Origin: Prauserella flavalba
Lineage (GTDB): Bacteria > Actinomycetota > Actinomycetes > Mycobacteriales > Pseudonocardiaceae
DNA length: 64,000 nt
Reading direction: 5' to 3'
Assembly: GCF_003202235.1 (NCBI RefSeq)
Contig: NZ_MASU01000020.1
Location: 28,797 to 92,796 of the forward strand
Shown: piece by piece, positions 8,968-17,638 of the stretch
How the letters are laid out: the number at the start of each line of letters is the position of its first letter
Position numbering within the stretch: the stretch's first letter is position 1
Position numbers and translations under genes: made by a program
The notes under the pieces: model-generated
Told to the model about the DNA's origin: nothing
Seen by the model: only the letters and a program-made list of their open reading frames with translations
Database searches by the model: none

Positions 8968-9779
8968 GCTTCTGGATCTGCCGGACGTGCGCGGTGGAGC
9001 ACGACGAGCGCGTGGAGGTCTGCGCGATCTGTGCCGACGAGCGCCAGTGGGTGCCGGCCGAGGGCCAGCAGTGGACGACGCTGGAGCAACTCGGGTCGGC
9101 GGGCCGCGCGGTCGAGATCGTGCCGCTCGAACCCGGTCTCTTCGGCATTCGCAGCGTTCCCCCGGTGGGCATCGGCCAGCTCACGAAACTGCTGCGCACG
9201 CCCGGGGGCAACGTGCTGTGGGACCCGATCGGCTTCCTCGACGACGACGCCGTGCGCCGGGTGCGGGAGCTGGGCGAGGTCGTGGCGATCGCGGCCAGCC
9301 ACCCGCACATGTTCGGCGTGCAGGTGGAGTGGAGCAGGGCGCTGGGCGGGGTGCCCGTGCTCGTCTCCGAACCCGACCTGGGGTGGGTCGCACGGCACGA
9401 CCCGGCGATCAAGCCGTGGTCGGGCACCGTCGAACCCGTCACTGGCGTGACCATGACCCAGCCGGGCGGGCACTTCCCCGGCAGCGCGGTGGTGCACTGG
9501 GCGGCGGGCGCCGGCGGCCGCGGTGTGCTGCTGAGCAGTGACACCGTCTTCGCCAACCCCGACCGCGTCTCGGTGAGTTTCATGCGCAGCTACCCCAACC
9601 GCATCCCACTCTCGGCGGGCGTGGTCGAGCGGGTCACGGCGCACCTCGAACGGTTCGAGTTCGACCGGCTCTACGGCAACTTCGACAACGTGATCGCCGA
9701 GGATGCCAGGGCGGTCGTGCGCCGCTCCGCCGACCGCCACATCGGCTGGGTGCGCGGCGACTTCGACCACCTGACCTGA
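8964..9779 (+). CDS. Zinc-ribbon protein with metallo-beta-lactamase-like domain
   Basis: A 271-residue protein. An N-terminal zinc ribbon is visible as CRTC and CAIC (residues ~5-21). The remainder resembles a metallo-beta-lactamase fold hydrolase, but where the metal motif HxHxDH is expected the sequence reads SHPHMFGVQ, so the usual Asp-His pair is missing. A later H in GGHFPGS and D in LSSDTV are retained. It is co-translated with the monooxygenase (ATGA overlap, GGGAGAAG ribosome site) and controlled by the same TetR region. It may be a modified hydrolase, or a non-catalytic binding protein. Confidence 0.65.
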   Translation: MSFWICRTCAVEHDERVEVCAICADERQWVPAEGQQWTTLEQLGSAGRAVEIVPLEPGLFGIRSVPPVGIGQLTKLLRTPGGNVLWDPIGFLDDDAVRRVRELGEVVAIAASHPHMFGVQVEWSRALGGVPVLVSEPDLGWVARHDPAIKPWSGTVEPVTGVTMTQPGGHFPGSAVVHWAAGAGGRGVLLSSDTVFANPDRVSVSFMRSYPNRIPLSAGVVERVTAHLERFEFDRLYGNFDNVIAEDARAVVRRSADRHIGWVRGDFDHLT

Positions 9780-9785
9780 CCGCGG

Positions 9786-10199
9786 CTACTCGATGACCGT
9801 GCGCACCGGCGTGCCGCGCTCGACGGTGCGGCTGACGGTGCACAGCTTGTCGTGGGACAGTGCGACCGTGCGCGGCAGCATCGCGCGCGCCGCGTCGCCC
9901 TGCTCGCCCTCGGGGAAACGCACGTGGAACGTCACCGACAGGTTCTCCATCCGGTTGCCGCTCTCGCGGTCGGACACCTTGTCGCCGCTGACGGTCACGG
10001 TGAACCCGGTCGGCTCGGTGCGCCTGCTCGTGGCCACATCGGTGTCGATCGCCGTGCAGCCCCCGATCGCGGCGAGCAGCAGCTCCACGGGGCTGAAGTC
10101 GTCGCCGCCGATGGGTAGCGTGGCGCCGCCGGCATTGTGCGCGACGTAGCGTCCTGCGGCGACGCGCTCGATGCGGACGGACCTTGCGGATGTCGTCAT
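9786..10199 (-). CDS. OsmC family protein
   Basis: A 137-residue OsmC/Ohr-fold protein. Members are thiol peroxidases or related redox proteins of the cytoplasm. The two family cysteines are present: one in GGCTAIDTDV (~48) and one in HDKLCTVSRTV (~118). The SPVELLLAAIGGC block before the first cysteine is diagnostic. It is convergent with the upstream hydrolase and stands alone. Whether it removes organic peroxides or serves another thiol reaction is unknown. Confidence 0.88.
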   Translation of the reverse strand: MTTSARSVRIERVAAGRYVAHNAGGATLPIGGDDFSPVELLLAAIGGCTAIDTDVATSRRTEPTGFTVTVSGDKVSDRESGNRMENLSVTFHVRFPEGEQGDAARAMLPRTVALSHDKLCTVSRTVERGTPVRTVIE

Positions 10200-10309
10200 G
10201 CCCCGAACCTACCGGTTACTCCATTCGAGTGATGCAGATCACGGAGTGCAACAACGGTTTCTGTGGCTGCGATCCCCACCACGCTGTCGCAACGGAGCGA
10301 GGAGTAACC

Positions 10310-10711
10310 GTGACCAGGCTTTCCAGAACCCTTGTGCTCGGGCTGATGACCGTCGTGCTCGCCCTGTTCGGGGCGACGCTGAGCGCGTCGGCCACCTCCA
10401 CCGAGCCCATCCAGATCAGCGGCAACCCGTCGTGCGAGGGCGGGCTGAAGATCGACCCCGTCGTGAGCGGCACGTACGGACCCGTGACCATCGTGGTGAC
10501 GGGCTCGTCGTTCAGCTTCACCACGGACGGCTCCCTGGTGTCCGACGTGATCGTCAAGGGCGGACCCAACGCCAACTGGTACCACTACGACCCCGCCGTC
10601 ACCGCCGACTCCGGCCTCACGGCGCCGATCAACCCGAACAACGGGCGCCCCTACGGCCTGAGCCACCTGTGCTTCTCGGTCGACGACAAGAAGTTCCCCG
10701 ACCCCAAGTAG
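10310..10711 (+). CDS. Small secreted protein of unknown function
   Basis: A 133-residue protein with an N-terminal signal peptide (hydrophobic LVLGLMTVVLALFGATL, then an AxA-type site near ATSTEP), so it is exported. The mature part is rich in Gly, Ser, Thr and Asn and has two cysteines (PSCEGG and HLCFSV) that could form a disulfide. GTG 10310 was chosen because GAGCGAGGAG lies just upstream and it begins the signal peptide. It is 54 bp ahead of the secreted lysyl-oxidase-like gene and may be co-transcribed. No family recognised. Confidence 0.7.
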   Translation: MTRLSRTLVLGLMTVVLALFGATLSASATSTEPIQISGNPSCEGGLKIDPVVSGTYGPVTIVVTGSSFSFTTDGSLVSDVIVKGGPNANWYHYDPAVTADSGLTAPINPNNGRPYGLSHLCFSVDDKKFPDPK

Positions 10712-10765
10712 CGGTCCGGCCGGGCGCACCCGCGCCCGGCCCACCCCTTTCCAGGAGGTATCGCG

Positions 10766-11527
10766 GTGTTCCGTCGTCTTCGGTCGGTCGCGCTGGTCTC
10801 GATGCTCTCGGCCGCCCTGCTCACCTCCGCGCCCACGCTCGGCGGTGCCACTGAGCCGCTGCCCCCGGATCTGGGCATGGCACCGATCTCCGATCTGACC
10901 GTGGCGACCACGGCCGCAGGGCAGCGCCAGCTGCGCTTCTCGGCGACGATCGTCAACGTCGGCAGGGGCCCGTTCGAACTGTCGGCGAGCCGCACCTCCA
11001 CGGGCTCGGCGTTCACGGTCTCCCAGGCGGTGGCGCAGACGGACGGTTCACGCACGGTCACCGATGTGCCTGCCACGTTGCAGTTCGGCGGCGACGGCCA
11101 CGGCCACTGGCACGTCAGGGACCTCGAGTCCTACGAGCTCGTCCGGCTCGACAACGGCGTCAAGGTCGGCACCAGCTCCAAGGGCGGCTTCTGTTTCTTC
11201 GACACGACCGCATACCGGCTCTCCCTGCCGGGCGCACCGCAGTCACCGGTCCACTCGGCGAGCGGCTGCGGTGTGGAGAGCTCGCTGACCGTCTCCATGG
11301 GACTGTCCGTCGGCTGGGGCGACCGCTATCCCTGGACGCTGCCCGACCAGTACATCGACATCACCAACCTCTCCAACGGCCAGTACCGGCTGATCGCGAC
11401 CGCCGACCCGCGTGGCACGTTCGTGGAGAGCGACCACGGCAACAACGCGACGTGGGTGGACATCTCCCTGTCCAACCGCAAGAACGGCGCGGCGGTGAAG
11501 GTCCTCGGCTACGGGCCTGCGGCGTAG
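10766..11527 (+). CDS. Secreted lysyl oxidase homologue
   Basis: A 253-residue exported protein with a signal peptide over residues 1-28. The mature chain has the bacterial lysyl oxidase signature: GDGHGHWHVRDLESYEL (~111-127) supplies the clustered His copper ligands, followed by GGFCFFDTTAY and a C-terminal DHGNNATW segment. Lysyl oxidases are copper-dependent amine oxidases acting on lysine side chains outside the cell. GTG 10766 has AGGAGGT upstream. It is probably in one unit with the small secreted protein before it. Activity on host or matrix proteins is not established. Confidence 0.8.
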   Translation: MFRRLRSVALVSMLSAALLTSAPTLGGATEPLPPDLGMAPISDLTVATTAAGQRQLRFSATIVNVGRGPFELSASRTSTGSAFTVSQAVAQTDGSRTVTDVPATLQFGGDGHGHWHVRDLESYELVRLDNGVKVGTSSKGGFCFFDTTAYRLSLPGAPQSPVHSASGCGVESSLTVSMGLSVGWGDRYPWTLPDQYIDITNLSNGQYRLIATADPRGTFVESDHGNNATWVDISLSNRKNGAAVKVLGYGPAA

Positions 11528-11528
11528 G

Positions 11529-11960
11529 TCAGGCGTCAAGCCCCACCCAGTGCCTGGTGTCCCTGCGCCGCGCCTGCACCAGTGCCAGCACCCCGAACAG
11601 CACGAGCATTCCGGCCCGCTGGCTGTCCGCCGGAGTGGTGCTCCCCGCGTACTCCGGCAGCGCGTTCACCACGAGCTCGGTGAGGACGATCACCAGCGCG
11701 AGGACGCTGCCGATCGAGCTCACCCTGACACCGGCGGGTTTGCGCTGGAGCAGTAGTACACAGCCGGTGAGAGAGAACCCGGCGCAGGCGCCGTAGAGCG
11801 CGGCGAAGAGCGTCACCAGCAGCGGGTTCAGCACCAGCACGTCGCCCAGCACACCGAACACGCTGACGAACACCGGCAGGCAGAGCAGGCCGACCAGGCC
11901 GCCGAACACCACGGCCAGCACGGTCGAGACCCTGCTGGGCCGGTACTGCGTCTGTTCCAT
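11529..11960 (-). CDS. Small integral membrane protein
   Basis: A 143-residue protein with four hydrophobic segments (about residues 10-30, 35-60, 80-105, 115-135) and a charged C-terminus, QARRRDTRHWVG. No domain recognised. ATG 11960 is preceded by GGAGGAA. It lies directly downstream of the lipoprotein gene on the same strand with a 17-bp gap, so the pair is likely one envelope operon. Confidence 0.65.
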   Translation of the reverse strand: MEQTQYRPSRVSTVLAVVFGGLVGLLCLPVFVSVFGVLGDVLVLNPLLVTLFAALYGACAGFSLTGCVLLLQRKPAGVRVSSIGSVLALVIVLTELVVNALPEYAGSTTPADSQRAGMLVLFGVLALVQARRRDTRHWVGLDA

Positions 11961-11977
11961 GTGCGTTCCTCCGATGG

Positions 11978-12526
11978 TCAGGCACCCACGGTGCTCAGGA
12001 AAATGCGCCACTGGGCCTTGGCGATGTCGGCGCCCTCGGCGCAGATGCTCTGCGCCTCGGCGGCCAGTTGCGGGGGCGGTGCGGGTTCGTCGTTGAGGCC
12101 GTAGCAGGGCATCGACCCGGCGAGCTGGCCGACCGTGGACCGGATCTCGCTCGCGGTGGTGAGCACCGCGCCGTAGAGCAGGTGCGCGTGCTCGGGGTTT
12201 CCGGCCGTCAGTGTCTGCGCCGTGGCGTCGGCGACGTCGGCCGCCGCCGACAACGCCGTGCCGCACACCGTGTCGGTCAGCGGCGTCTGGCGGGTGCAGC
12301 GATCCAGCCCCTCGGTGCCGGGATGCGCGGCCAGCGCGGCCTCGTAGGCGTCCCGGATGTCGCGTTCGACGGGCAGCTCCTCCGGTGTGGGCGCCGGAGC
12401 GGAGGTCGTGGTCGTGGGCGACGCGGCCGCCGAACTCCGCGGGGTCGCCGCGTCCTGCTCGCCCGCGCACGAGGCGAGCAGAGCGCCCGTGGCGAGGGCG
12501 AGCGCGGCCCGATTGGTCCATCCCAT
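11978..12526 (-). CDS. Putative lipoprotein
   Basis: A 182-residue protein with a lipoprotein signal: hydrophobic segment then lipobox LLASC near residues 16-20. A Ser/Thr/Pro-rich linker follows (AAASPTTTTSAPAPTPEE) and then a mainly helical domain with cysteine-containing segments LDRCTRQ, DTVCGTA, SMPCYG and QSICAEG. It would be anchored on the outer face of the membrane. Function unknown; the gene just downstream encodes a small membrane protein. Confidence 0.7.
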   Translation of the reverse strand: MGWTNRAALALATGALLASCAGEQDAATPRSSAAASPTTTTSAPAPTPEELPVERDIRDAYEAALAAHPGTEGLDRCTRQTPLTDTVCGTALSAAADVADATAQTLTAGNPEHAHLLYGAVLTTASEIRSTVGQLAGSMPCYGLNDEPAPPPQLAAEAQSICAEGADIAKAQWRIFLSTVGA

Positions 12527-12605
12527 GCCGGTAAAGCTAGCCGCGAGCGCCGCTGAGCTGAGCGACCCTGGCCGGTAAGTGCCACGATCCGAAGTGGACC
12601 CAACC

Positions 12606-12659
12606 GCAGTGAAGGCCACCCTGCCTGCGCTCAACGCAGTGAAGGTGGCCTTCACTGCG
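12606..12659. repeat. Intergenic 23-bp palindrome pair, locus A
   Basis: The second unit (12636-12658) is intact: arms GCAGTGAAGG and CCTTCACTGC around TGG. The first unit (12606-12628) keeps the left arm but its right arm has decayed. The same paired unit occurs near 19333 and 25736. It lies between the IlvD/Edd gene and the lipoprotein gene. Confidence 0.85.
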
Positions 12660-12698
12660 GTCCGGCACTGCGGTCCGGACGAGCGGGCCAGGCGGGTC

Positions 12699-14417
12699 TC
12701 AGTGGGATTCGCGGCTGACCTTCGAGCCGCTGGAGCCGCGGAGGAAGTCGAGATCGGCGCCCGTGTCGGCCTGCCCGACGTGGTCGACGTAAAGCCGTTC
12801 CCAGCCACGGCGCGGGCTGGCGAAACCGTCGAGGGTGGCCCGGTTCGGCGTCCGCGCGCGCAGCTCGGGCTCGGGCACGTCGAGGTCGATCCTGCGTGCC
12901 GCGACGTCGAGGACGACGACGTCGCCGGTGCGCACGAGCGCGAGCGGGCCGCCCGCCGCCGCCTCGGGAGCGACGTGCAGCACGACGGTGCCGTACGCGG
13001 TGCCGCTCATCCGGCCGTCGCACACGCGGACCATGTCGCGCACGCCGTCGGCGAGCAGCTTCGCGGGCAGCGGCATGTTCGACACCTCCGGCATGCCGGG
13101 GTAGCCCTTGGGGCCGCAGCCACGCAGCACGAGCACCGAGTCGGCGTCGACGTCGAGGTCCGGGTCGTCGATGCGCGCGTGGAAGTCCTCGATGGAGTCG
13201 AACACGACCGCCCGGCCGCGGTGGCGGAGCAGATGCGGGGACGCCGCCGCCGGTTTGATGATCGCGCCGTCCGGGGCGAGGTTCCCGCGCAGCACGGCGA
13301 TTCCGGCCTCCTCCTGCACCGGTTCGGCGCGGGAGTGGATCACGTCGGGGTCCCAGCTGCGGGCGTCGTCGAGGTGGTCGGTGAGGGCCTTGCCGGTGAT
13401 GGTCAGCGCCGCGGGATCGAGCAGGTCGCGCACCTCGCGCAGCACGGGCAGGAGCCCGCCGGCACGGTGGAAGTCCTCCATGAGGTACTTGCCCGCGGGC
13501 TGCAGGTTCACCAGCAGCGGCACGCGGGAGCCGATGCGGTCGAAGTCGTCGAGGGTCAGCTCGATGCCCAGCCGTCCCGCGATCGCGAGCAGGTGGACGA
13601 CGGCGTTGGTGGAGCCCCCGGTGGCGGCGAGCGCGACGATCGCGTTGTGGAACGACGCGCGCGTGAGCACGGTGCTGGGCCGCCGGTCCCGCGCGACCAG
13701 GTCCGTGACGAGCCTGCCGGTCTCGTGCGCCGATTCGAGCAGCCTGCTGTCGGGCGCGGGCGTACCGGCGAGTCCGGGCAGCACCGTGCCGAGCGCCTCG
13801 GCCAGGATCGCCATCGTCGACGCCGTGCCCATCGTGTTGCAGTGACCGCGGCTGCGGATCATCGCCGACTCGGAGCGCGTGAAGTCCTCGCGGTCGAGCG
13901 TGCCGCCACGGACCTCCTCCGACAGGCGCCACACGTCGGTGCCGCAGCCGAGCGGCGTGCCGCGGAACGTGCCGGTGAGCATCGGCCCGCCGGGCACCAC
14001 GGCGGCGGGCAGGTCCACCGACGCCGCCGCCATCAGCAGCGCCGGGATCGTCTTGTCGCAGCCGCCGAGCAGGACGACGCCGTCGACCGGGTTGCCGCGC
14101 AGCATCTCCTCGGTCGCCATCGCCGCCATGTTGCGCCACAGCATCGCGGTGGGCCGCAGCTGTGTCTCGCCGAGCGACACGACGGGCAGGTTCAGCGCGA
14201 TCCCGCCCGCCTCGTGGATGCCGTCCCTGACCGAGGAGGCCACCTCGTTCAGATGCGCGTTGCACGGCGTGAGGTCGGAGGCCGTGTTGGCGATGGCGAT
14301 GTGCGGGCGCCCCGTGAACGCGCTGCCCGGCAGGCCGCGCCGCATCCACGCGCGATGGATGTAGGCGTTGCGGTCGTCGCCCGAGTACCACTCCGCACTG
14401 CGCAACTCTGCTGCCAT
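12699..14417 (-). CDS. IlvD/Edd family dehydratase
   Basis: A 572-residue iron-sulfur dehydratase. Cysteines expected to hold the cluster are seen in DLTPCNAH (~51), LLGGCDKTIP (~119) and RGCGPKGYPGMPE (~435). The family includes dihydroxy-acid dehydratase (branched amino acid synthesis) and sugar-acid dehydratases such as arabonate dehydratase. The opening AELRSAEWYSGDDRNAYIHRAWMRR block is more like the sugar-acid branch, and no ilv genes are nearby, so a role in sugar-acid breakdown (2-keto-3-deoxy product) is the better guess. It stands alone between repeats and a divergent DUF2267 gene. Confidence 0.85.
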   Translation of the reverse strand: MAAELRSAEWYSGDDRNAYIHRAWMRRGLPGSAFTGRPHIAIANTASDLTPCNAHLNEVASSVRDGIHEAGGIALNLPVVSLGETQLRPTAMLWRNMAAMATEEMLRGNPVDGVVLLGGCDKTIPALLMAAASVDLPAAVVPGGPMLTGTFRGTPLGCGTDVWRLSEEVRGGTLDREDFTRSESAMIRSRGHCNTMGTASTMAILAEALGTVLPGLAGTPAPDSRLLESAHETGRLVTDLVARDRRPSTVLTRASFHNAIVALAATGGSTNAVVHLLAIAGRLGIELTLDDFDRIGSRVPLLVNLQPAGKYLMEDFHRAGGLLPVLREVRDLLDPAALTITGKALTDHLDDARSWDPDVIHSRAEPVQEEAGIAVLRGNLAPDGAIIKPAAASPHLLRHRGRAVVFDSIEDFHARIDDPDLDVDADSVLVLRGCGPKGYPGMPEVSNMPLPAKLLADGVRDMVRVCDGRMSGTAYGTVVLHVAPEAAAGGPLALVRTGDVVVLDVAARRIDLDVPEPELRARTPNRATLDGFASPRRGWERLYVDHVGQADTGADLDFLRGSSGSKVSRESH

Positions 14418-14528
14418 CCCACGCACTATGCCCGCTCGGAGACGATCTCGGGAAGACCCCGTGTATCGCGGGCGCGGGCGGGGTAGGCGGAGGGAGTAGA
14501 GCGCAACCCGACGTGACGAGGAGGCGCG

Positions 14529-14930
14529 ATGAAGCAACACGAGATCGTTGCGGCGGTACGCAGGACCGTGAACCTCTCCGACCCCGGGCACGCGGAGTCG
14601 GCGACCCGCGCCACGCTGTCAGTGCTGGGACAGCGGCTCGCCGGGGGCGAACCGAAGGACCTGGCGGCGCAGCTGCCGCCCGCTATCGCCGAGGCCCTGC
14701 CCACCACCGGCGGGGGCGAGCCGTTCGGGGTGGAGGAGTTCTACCGCAGGGTGGCCGAGGCCGAGGGTCGGGACTGCACCCAGGACAGCGCACGGGAGCA
14801 CGCCCGTGCCGTGGTGGCCACGCTCAAGGAGGGCGTGAGCAAGGGCGAGTTCGACGACCTGGTCTCGCAGCTGCCCCGCGACTACCGGGACGACCTGCTC
14901 TCCACGGCGCCCATCGGCGAGCACCGCTGA
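14529..14930 (+). CDS. DUF2267 domain protein
   Basis: A 133-residue cytoplasmic protein built of helical repeats in which the pattern LxxLxxRLxGGExxxLAAQLP appears, matching DUF2267. ATG 14529 follows GAGGAGG. The function of the family is not known; members often occur near stress and membrane-homeostasis genes. The stop overlaps the start of the next gene (TGATG), so the two are translationally coupled. Confidence 0.8.
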   Translation: MKQHEIVAAVRRTVNLSDPGHAESATRATLSVLGQRLAGGEPKDLAAQLPPAIAEALPTTGGGEPFGVEEFYRRVAEAEGRDCTQDSAREHARAVVATLKEGVSKGEFDDLVSQLPRDYRDDLLSTAPIGEHR

Positions 14931-15250
14931 TGGAGCGCACACCCAGCCACGAGGCGAGCCGGGGGTTCGCCGCGGTGCCCGCCATCGTGCTCAACACCGC
15001 CGCCGACCCGTCCCAGTCCAAGGCGTGGCTGTGCGACGTGCTCGGCGTGAGCCCTGGCGACGTGAGCTGCCACCTCGACCCGCCGCGCGCGTACTTCGCG
15101 TGGCCCGAAGGCAAGGCGGAGCTGCGCGTCGACGGCGAGGGCGCGGGCGCGAGCACGGCACGGCTACGTCTCAGCGGTGACGGCGACCTCGCGCCCCGCG
15201 CACTGGACGCACTCGCGAGCCAGGTGGCCCAGAACCTCGACCCTGGCTAG
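14930..15250 (+). CDS. Conserved-looking hypothetical protein coupled to DUF2267
   Basis: A 106-residue acidic protein with no recognised domain. Its ATG shares bases with the stop of the DUF2267 gene, and codon use matches its neighbours, which supports a real gene. Segments SQSKAWLCDVLGV and RAYFAWPEGKAEL suggest a small alpha/beta fold. It is convergent with the LysR gene at its 3' end, with only 5 bp between stops. Confidence 0.6.
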   Translation: MERTPSHEASRGFAAVPAIVLNTAADPSQSKAWLCDVLGVSPGDVSCHLDPPRAYFAWPEGKAELRVDGEGAGASTARLRLSGDGDLAPRALDALASQVAQNLDPG

Positions 15251-15255
15251 GCCCC

Positions 15256-16173
15256 TCACGGCATCGGCATGCCCTCGCGGGCGAACTCGCGCTGGGAGAA
15301 GCCGATCAGCTCCCGGACCGTCGCCGTCGGGATGGTGCCCTCGGGATAGGCGATCACGATCGCGTTGGGCTCGACGTCGTCGGCGATACGGCGGTAGGCC
15401 AGCGGCAGTCCGTCGTAGGTGAAGTCGCCGTGCGGGCGGCCCATGATGATCGTGTAGCCGAGGCCTCTGGCGACCATCGAGCGGATGGTCTCGACGTTGG
15501 TGCTGCGCCAACGGACCTTCGGCTCGAAGCCCGCGGAACGCAGAATCGACTCGACGTGCGCGGTCGCGGGCTGCAACCCGAGCAGGATGGCGGTCTCGTC
15601 CTCCAGCTCGCGCAAGGGGATCTCGTCGAGCGCGGCCAGCCGATGTGAGGGCGCGAGCGCGATCTGCACGCGGACGGGCACGATCTCCTCGCTCGCCATG
15701 CCCGGCGTCAGGTGGTTGCGGTAGACGAGGACGACGTCCAGCTCTCCCGCGCGCAGTCGTTCCAGCAACAACGCGGAGGGGCCCTCCGAGATCTGCACGT
15801 CCACGCCGGGGTGGTGCTCGACGAAGTGGGCGACGATGCGCGGGAACAGCCACGGCGAGAGCGTGCTGAAGCAGCCGATGCGCAACGGGCCCGCCAGCTC
15901 GCCCCTGACGATGCGTGCGACGGAGTCGATGTCGGCAGAGCGGGCCAGCAGCTCACGCGCGTGCTCGTACACCCACCGGCCTGCGGGCGTGACCGTGACG
16001 CCCTTGCCGCGCCGACGGAGCGTGAGCTGCACCTTCAGCGTCGACTCCAGGTCCTTCAGCGCGAGCGACACGCTGCCGGCGGAGACGTGCAGGCGGCGCG
16101 CGGCGGAGGTGACCGAGCCCTCCTCGACCGCGGCCGTGAAGTACTGGAGCTGGCGGAGCGTGTAACCGGTCAC
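15256..16173 (-). CDS. LysR family transcriptional regulator
   Basis: A 305-residue LysR protein with an N-terminal winged helix-turn-helix (LRQLQYFTAAVEEGSVTSAA at ~5-24, then the recognition helix VSAGSVSLALKDLE) and a periplasmic-binding-like effector domain from ~90. It is divergent from the MHS-type carrier and amidohydrolase genes at 16287-18622 and is most likely their activator. The ligand is not known, though LysR effectors are often pathway intermediates. Confidence 0.9.
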   Translation of the reverse strand: MTGYTLRQLQYFTAAVEEGSVTSAARRLHVSAGSVSLALKDLESTLKVQLTLRRRGKGVTVTPAGRWVYEHARELLARSADIDSVARIVRGELAGPLRIGCFSTLSPWLFPRIVAHFVEHHPGVDVQISEGPSALLLERLRAGELDVVLVYRNHLTPGMASEEIVPVRVQIALAPSHRLAALDEIPLRELEDETAILLGLQPATAHVESILRSAGFEPKVRWRSTNVETIRSMVARGLGYTIIMGRPHGDFTYDGLPLAYRRIADDVEPNAIVIAYPEGTIPTATVRELIGFSQREFAREGMPMP

Positions 16174-16286
16174 TTCAAGGATCTTAAAGAACTTCTCCGG
16201 ACTTTTGTCATTGTCTCAATCAAGCCCGCCACGCAGAGTGAGTGCGCGACCGGCCTGCGACGGCAGGGGAGAAGAAGGGCTTGACG

Positions 16287-17609
16287 ATGGACACCGACAG
16301 GGCAGCGGCGCCCGAGCGAGAGCCGGAGACGCTGCGGGGACCCCAGATGCGGCGCATCCTCGCCTCCAGCTTCATGGGCAGCGCCATCGAGTTCTACGAC
16401 TTCATGCTCTACGCGACGGCGGCCGCGGTCGTGTTCCCGCGGGTGTTCTTCGCGGAGCTGAACCCCGCGCTGGCCAGTTTCGCCGCGTTCGGCACGCTCG
16501 CGGCCGGCTACGTCGCCCGCCCGCTCGGCGGGCTCGTGTTCGGCCACTTCGGCGACCGGATCGGGCGCAAGGGCGTACTCGTGACATCGATGCTCGCGAT
16601 GGGCATCGCCACCACCCTCATCGGCCTGCTGCCCTCCACCGCGCAGGCCGGTTCGGTGGCCGTGGTGCTGCTCGTGCTGCTGCGTGTCGTCCAGGGCATC
16701 GCGGTCGGCGGGGAGTGGGGCGGAGCGATGCTCATCGCCATCGAGCACGCGCCGGGCGGCAAACGCGGGTTCGCCGCGTCGTTCGCCAACCTGGGCGCCC
16801 CGGCGGGATCACTGCTGGCCGCGGGTGCGCTGTCGCTGGCCTCGCTCCTGCCCGACGCACAGTTCTTCAGCTGGGGCTGGCGGATCCCGTTCCTGCTCAG
16901 TGTCCTGCTGGTGAGCATCGGCCTGTTCATCCGGCTCAAGGTGGCCGAGAGCCCGTTGTTCCGGCAGTTCGAGGACGAGGCGCAGCACCGCCGGATCCCG
17001 ATCGTGGAGGTGCTGACCCGGCATCCGAGAAACCTGGTGCTGGGCACGCTGGTGGCCATCAGCCAGCTGACCATCTCGGGCATCGCGAGCGTGTGGGCCG
17101 TCAACCACGCCGTGACGCAGGGCGCCGACAAGACCGGCGTGCTCAACTCGAAGGCGCTCGCTGCCATCGCGCTGTTCCTCGCGACCCTCGTCAGTGCGCG
17201 GCTGTGCGACCGGTTCGGGCGCAGGCCGATCCTCATCGGCGGGATCGTCGCCGCGATGCTGTTCGCCTACCCGCTGCTGTTGCTGGTGCAGAGCGGCACC
17301 GTCGCCGGGTTCACCGTCGCCGTGATGGTCGGGCAGGGCATCCAGGGCGTCATCCTCGGTCCGCTGGCCGCCTTCCTCGCCGAACTGTTCCCCACCTCGG
17401 TCCGGTTCACCGGCTCGTCGCTCTGCTTCCAGGGCGCCTCCACCCTCGGCGCCGGGTTCACGCCTGCCATCGCCGCCGCATTGGTCGGCGCGGCGGGCGG
17501 CGGGATCCTCCTGCTCGGCGGCGTCTGGATCGGCGCGCTCGCCGTCTGTCTGCTCGCCGCGTACCTCGCCACCGAGGGGCGCCGCCGCGACCTCGCCTCG
17601 ATCCGCTGA
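16287..17609 (+). CDS. MFS transporter, metabolite:H+ symporter type
   Basis: A 440-residue carrier with twelve hydrophobic segments. Residues ~25-40 (SFMGSAIEFYDFMLYATAAA) and the loop FGHFGDRIGRKGVL match the metabolite:proton symporter group (ShiA, PcaT, KgtP), which take up organic acids and related small molecules. ATG 16287 was chosen because GAGAAGAAGG lies upstream. It is 30 bp ahead of a decarboxylase-type amidohydrolase and divergent from a LysR regulator, which suggests uptake of that enzyme's aromatic or dicarboxylate substrate. Confidence 0.87.
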   Translation: MDTDRAAAPEREPETLRGPQMRRILASSFMGSAIEFYDFMLYATAAAVVFPRVFFAELNPALASFAAFGTLAAGYVARPLGGLVFGHFGDRIGRKGVLVTSMLAMGIATTLIGLLPSTAQAGSVAVVLLVLLRVVQGIAVGGEWGGAMLIAIEHAPGGKRGFAASFANLGAPAGSLLAAGALSLASLLPDAQFFSWGWRIPFLLSVLLVSIGLFIRLKVAESPLFRQFEDEAQHRRIPIVEVLTRHPRNLVLGTLVAISQLTISGIASVWAVNHAVTQGADKTGVLNSKALAAIALFLATLVSARLCDRFGRRPILIGGIVAAMLFAYPLLLLVQSGTVAGFTVAVMVGQGIQGVILGPLAAFLAELFPTSVRFTGSSLCFQGASTLGAGFTPAIAAALVGAAGGGILLLGGVWIGALAVCLLAAYLATEGRRRDLASIR

Positions 17610-17638
17610 GAAACCCCGCGACCGCAGAAAGGAATCCC

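Noticed and set aside
12699..14417. Branched-chain amino acid synthesis gene ilvD
   Set aside because: No other ilv gene is linked and the N-terminal block looks closer to sugar-acid dehydratases, so the specific symbol was not given.
12579..14486. Plus-strand open frame of ~635 codons
   Set aside because: Antisense to the IlvD/Edd gene, which has clear cysteine motifs and family length; the frame begins inside the intergenic repeat.
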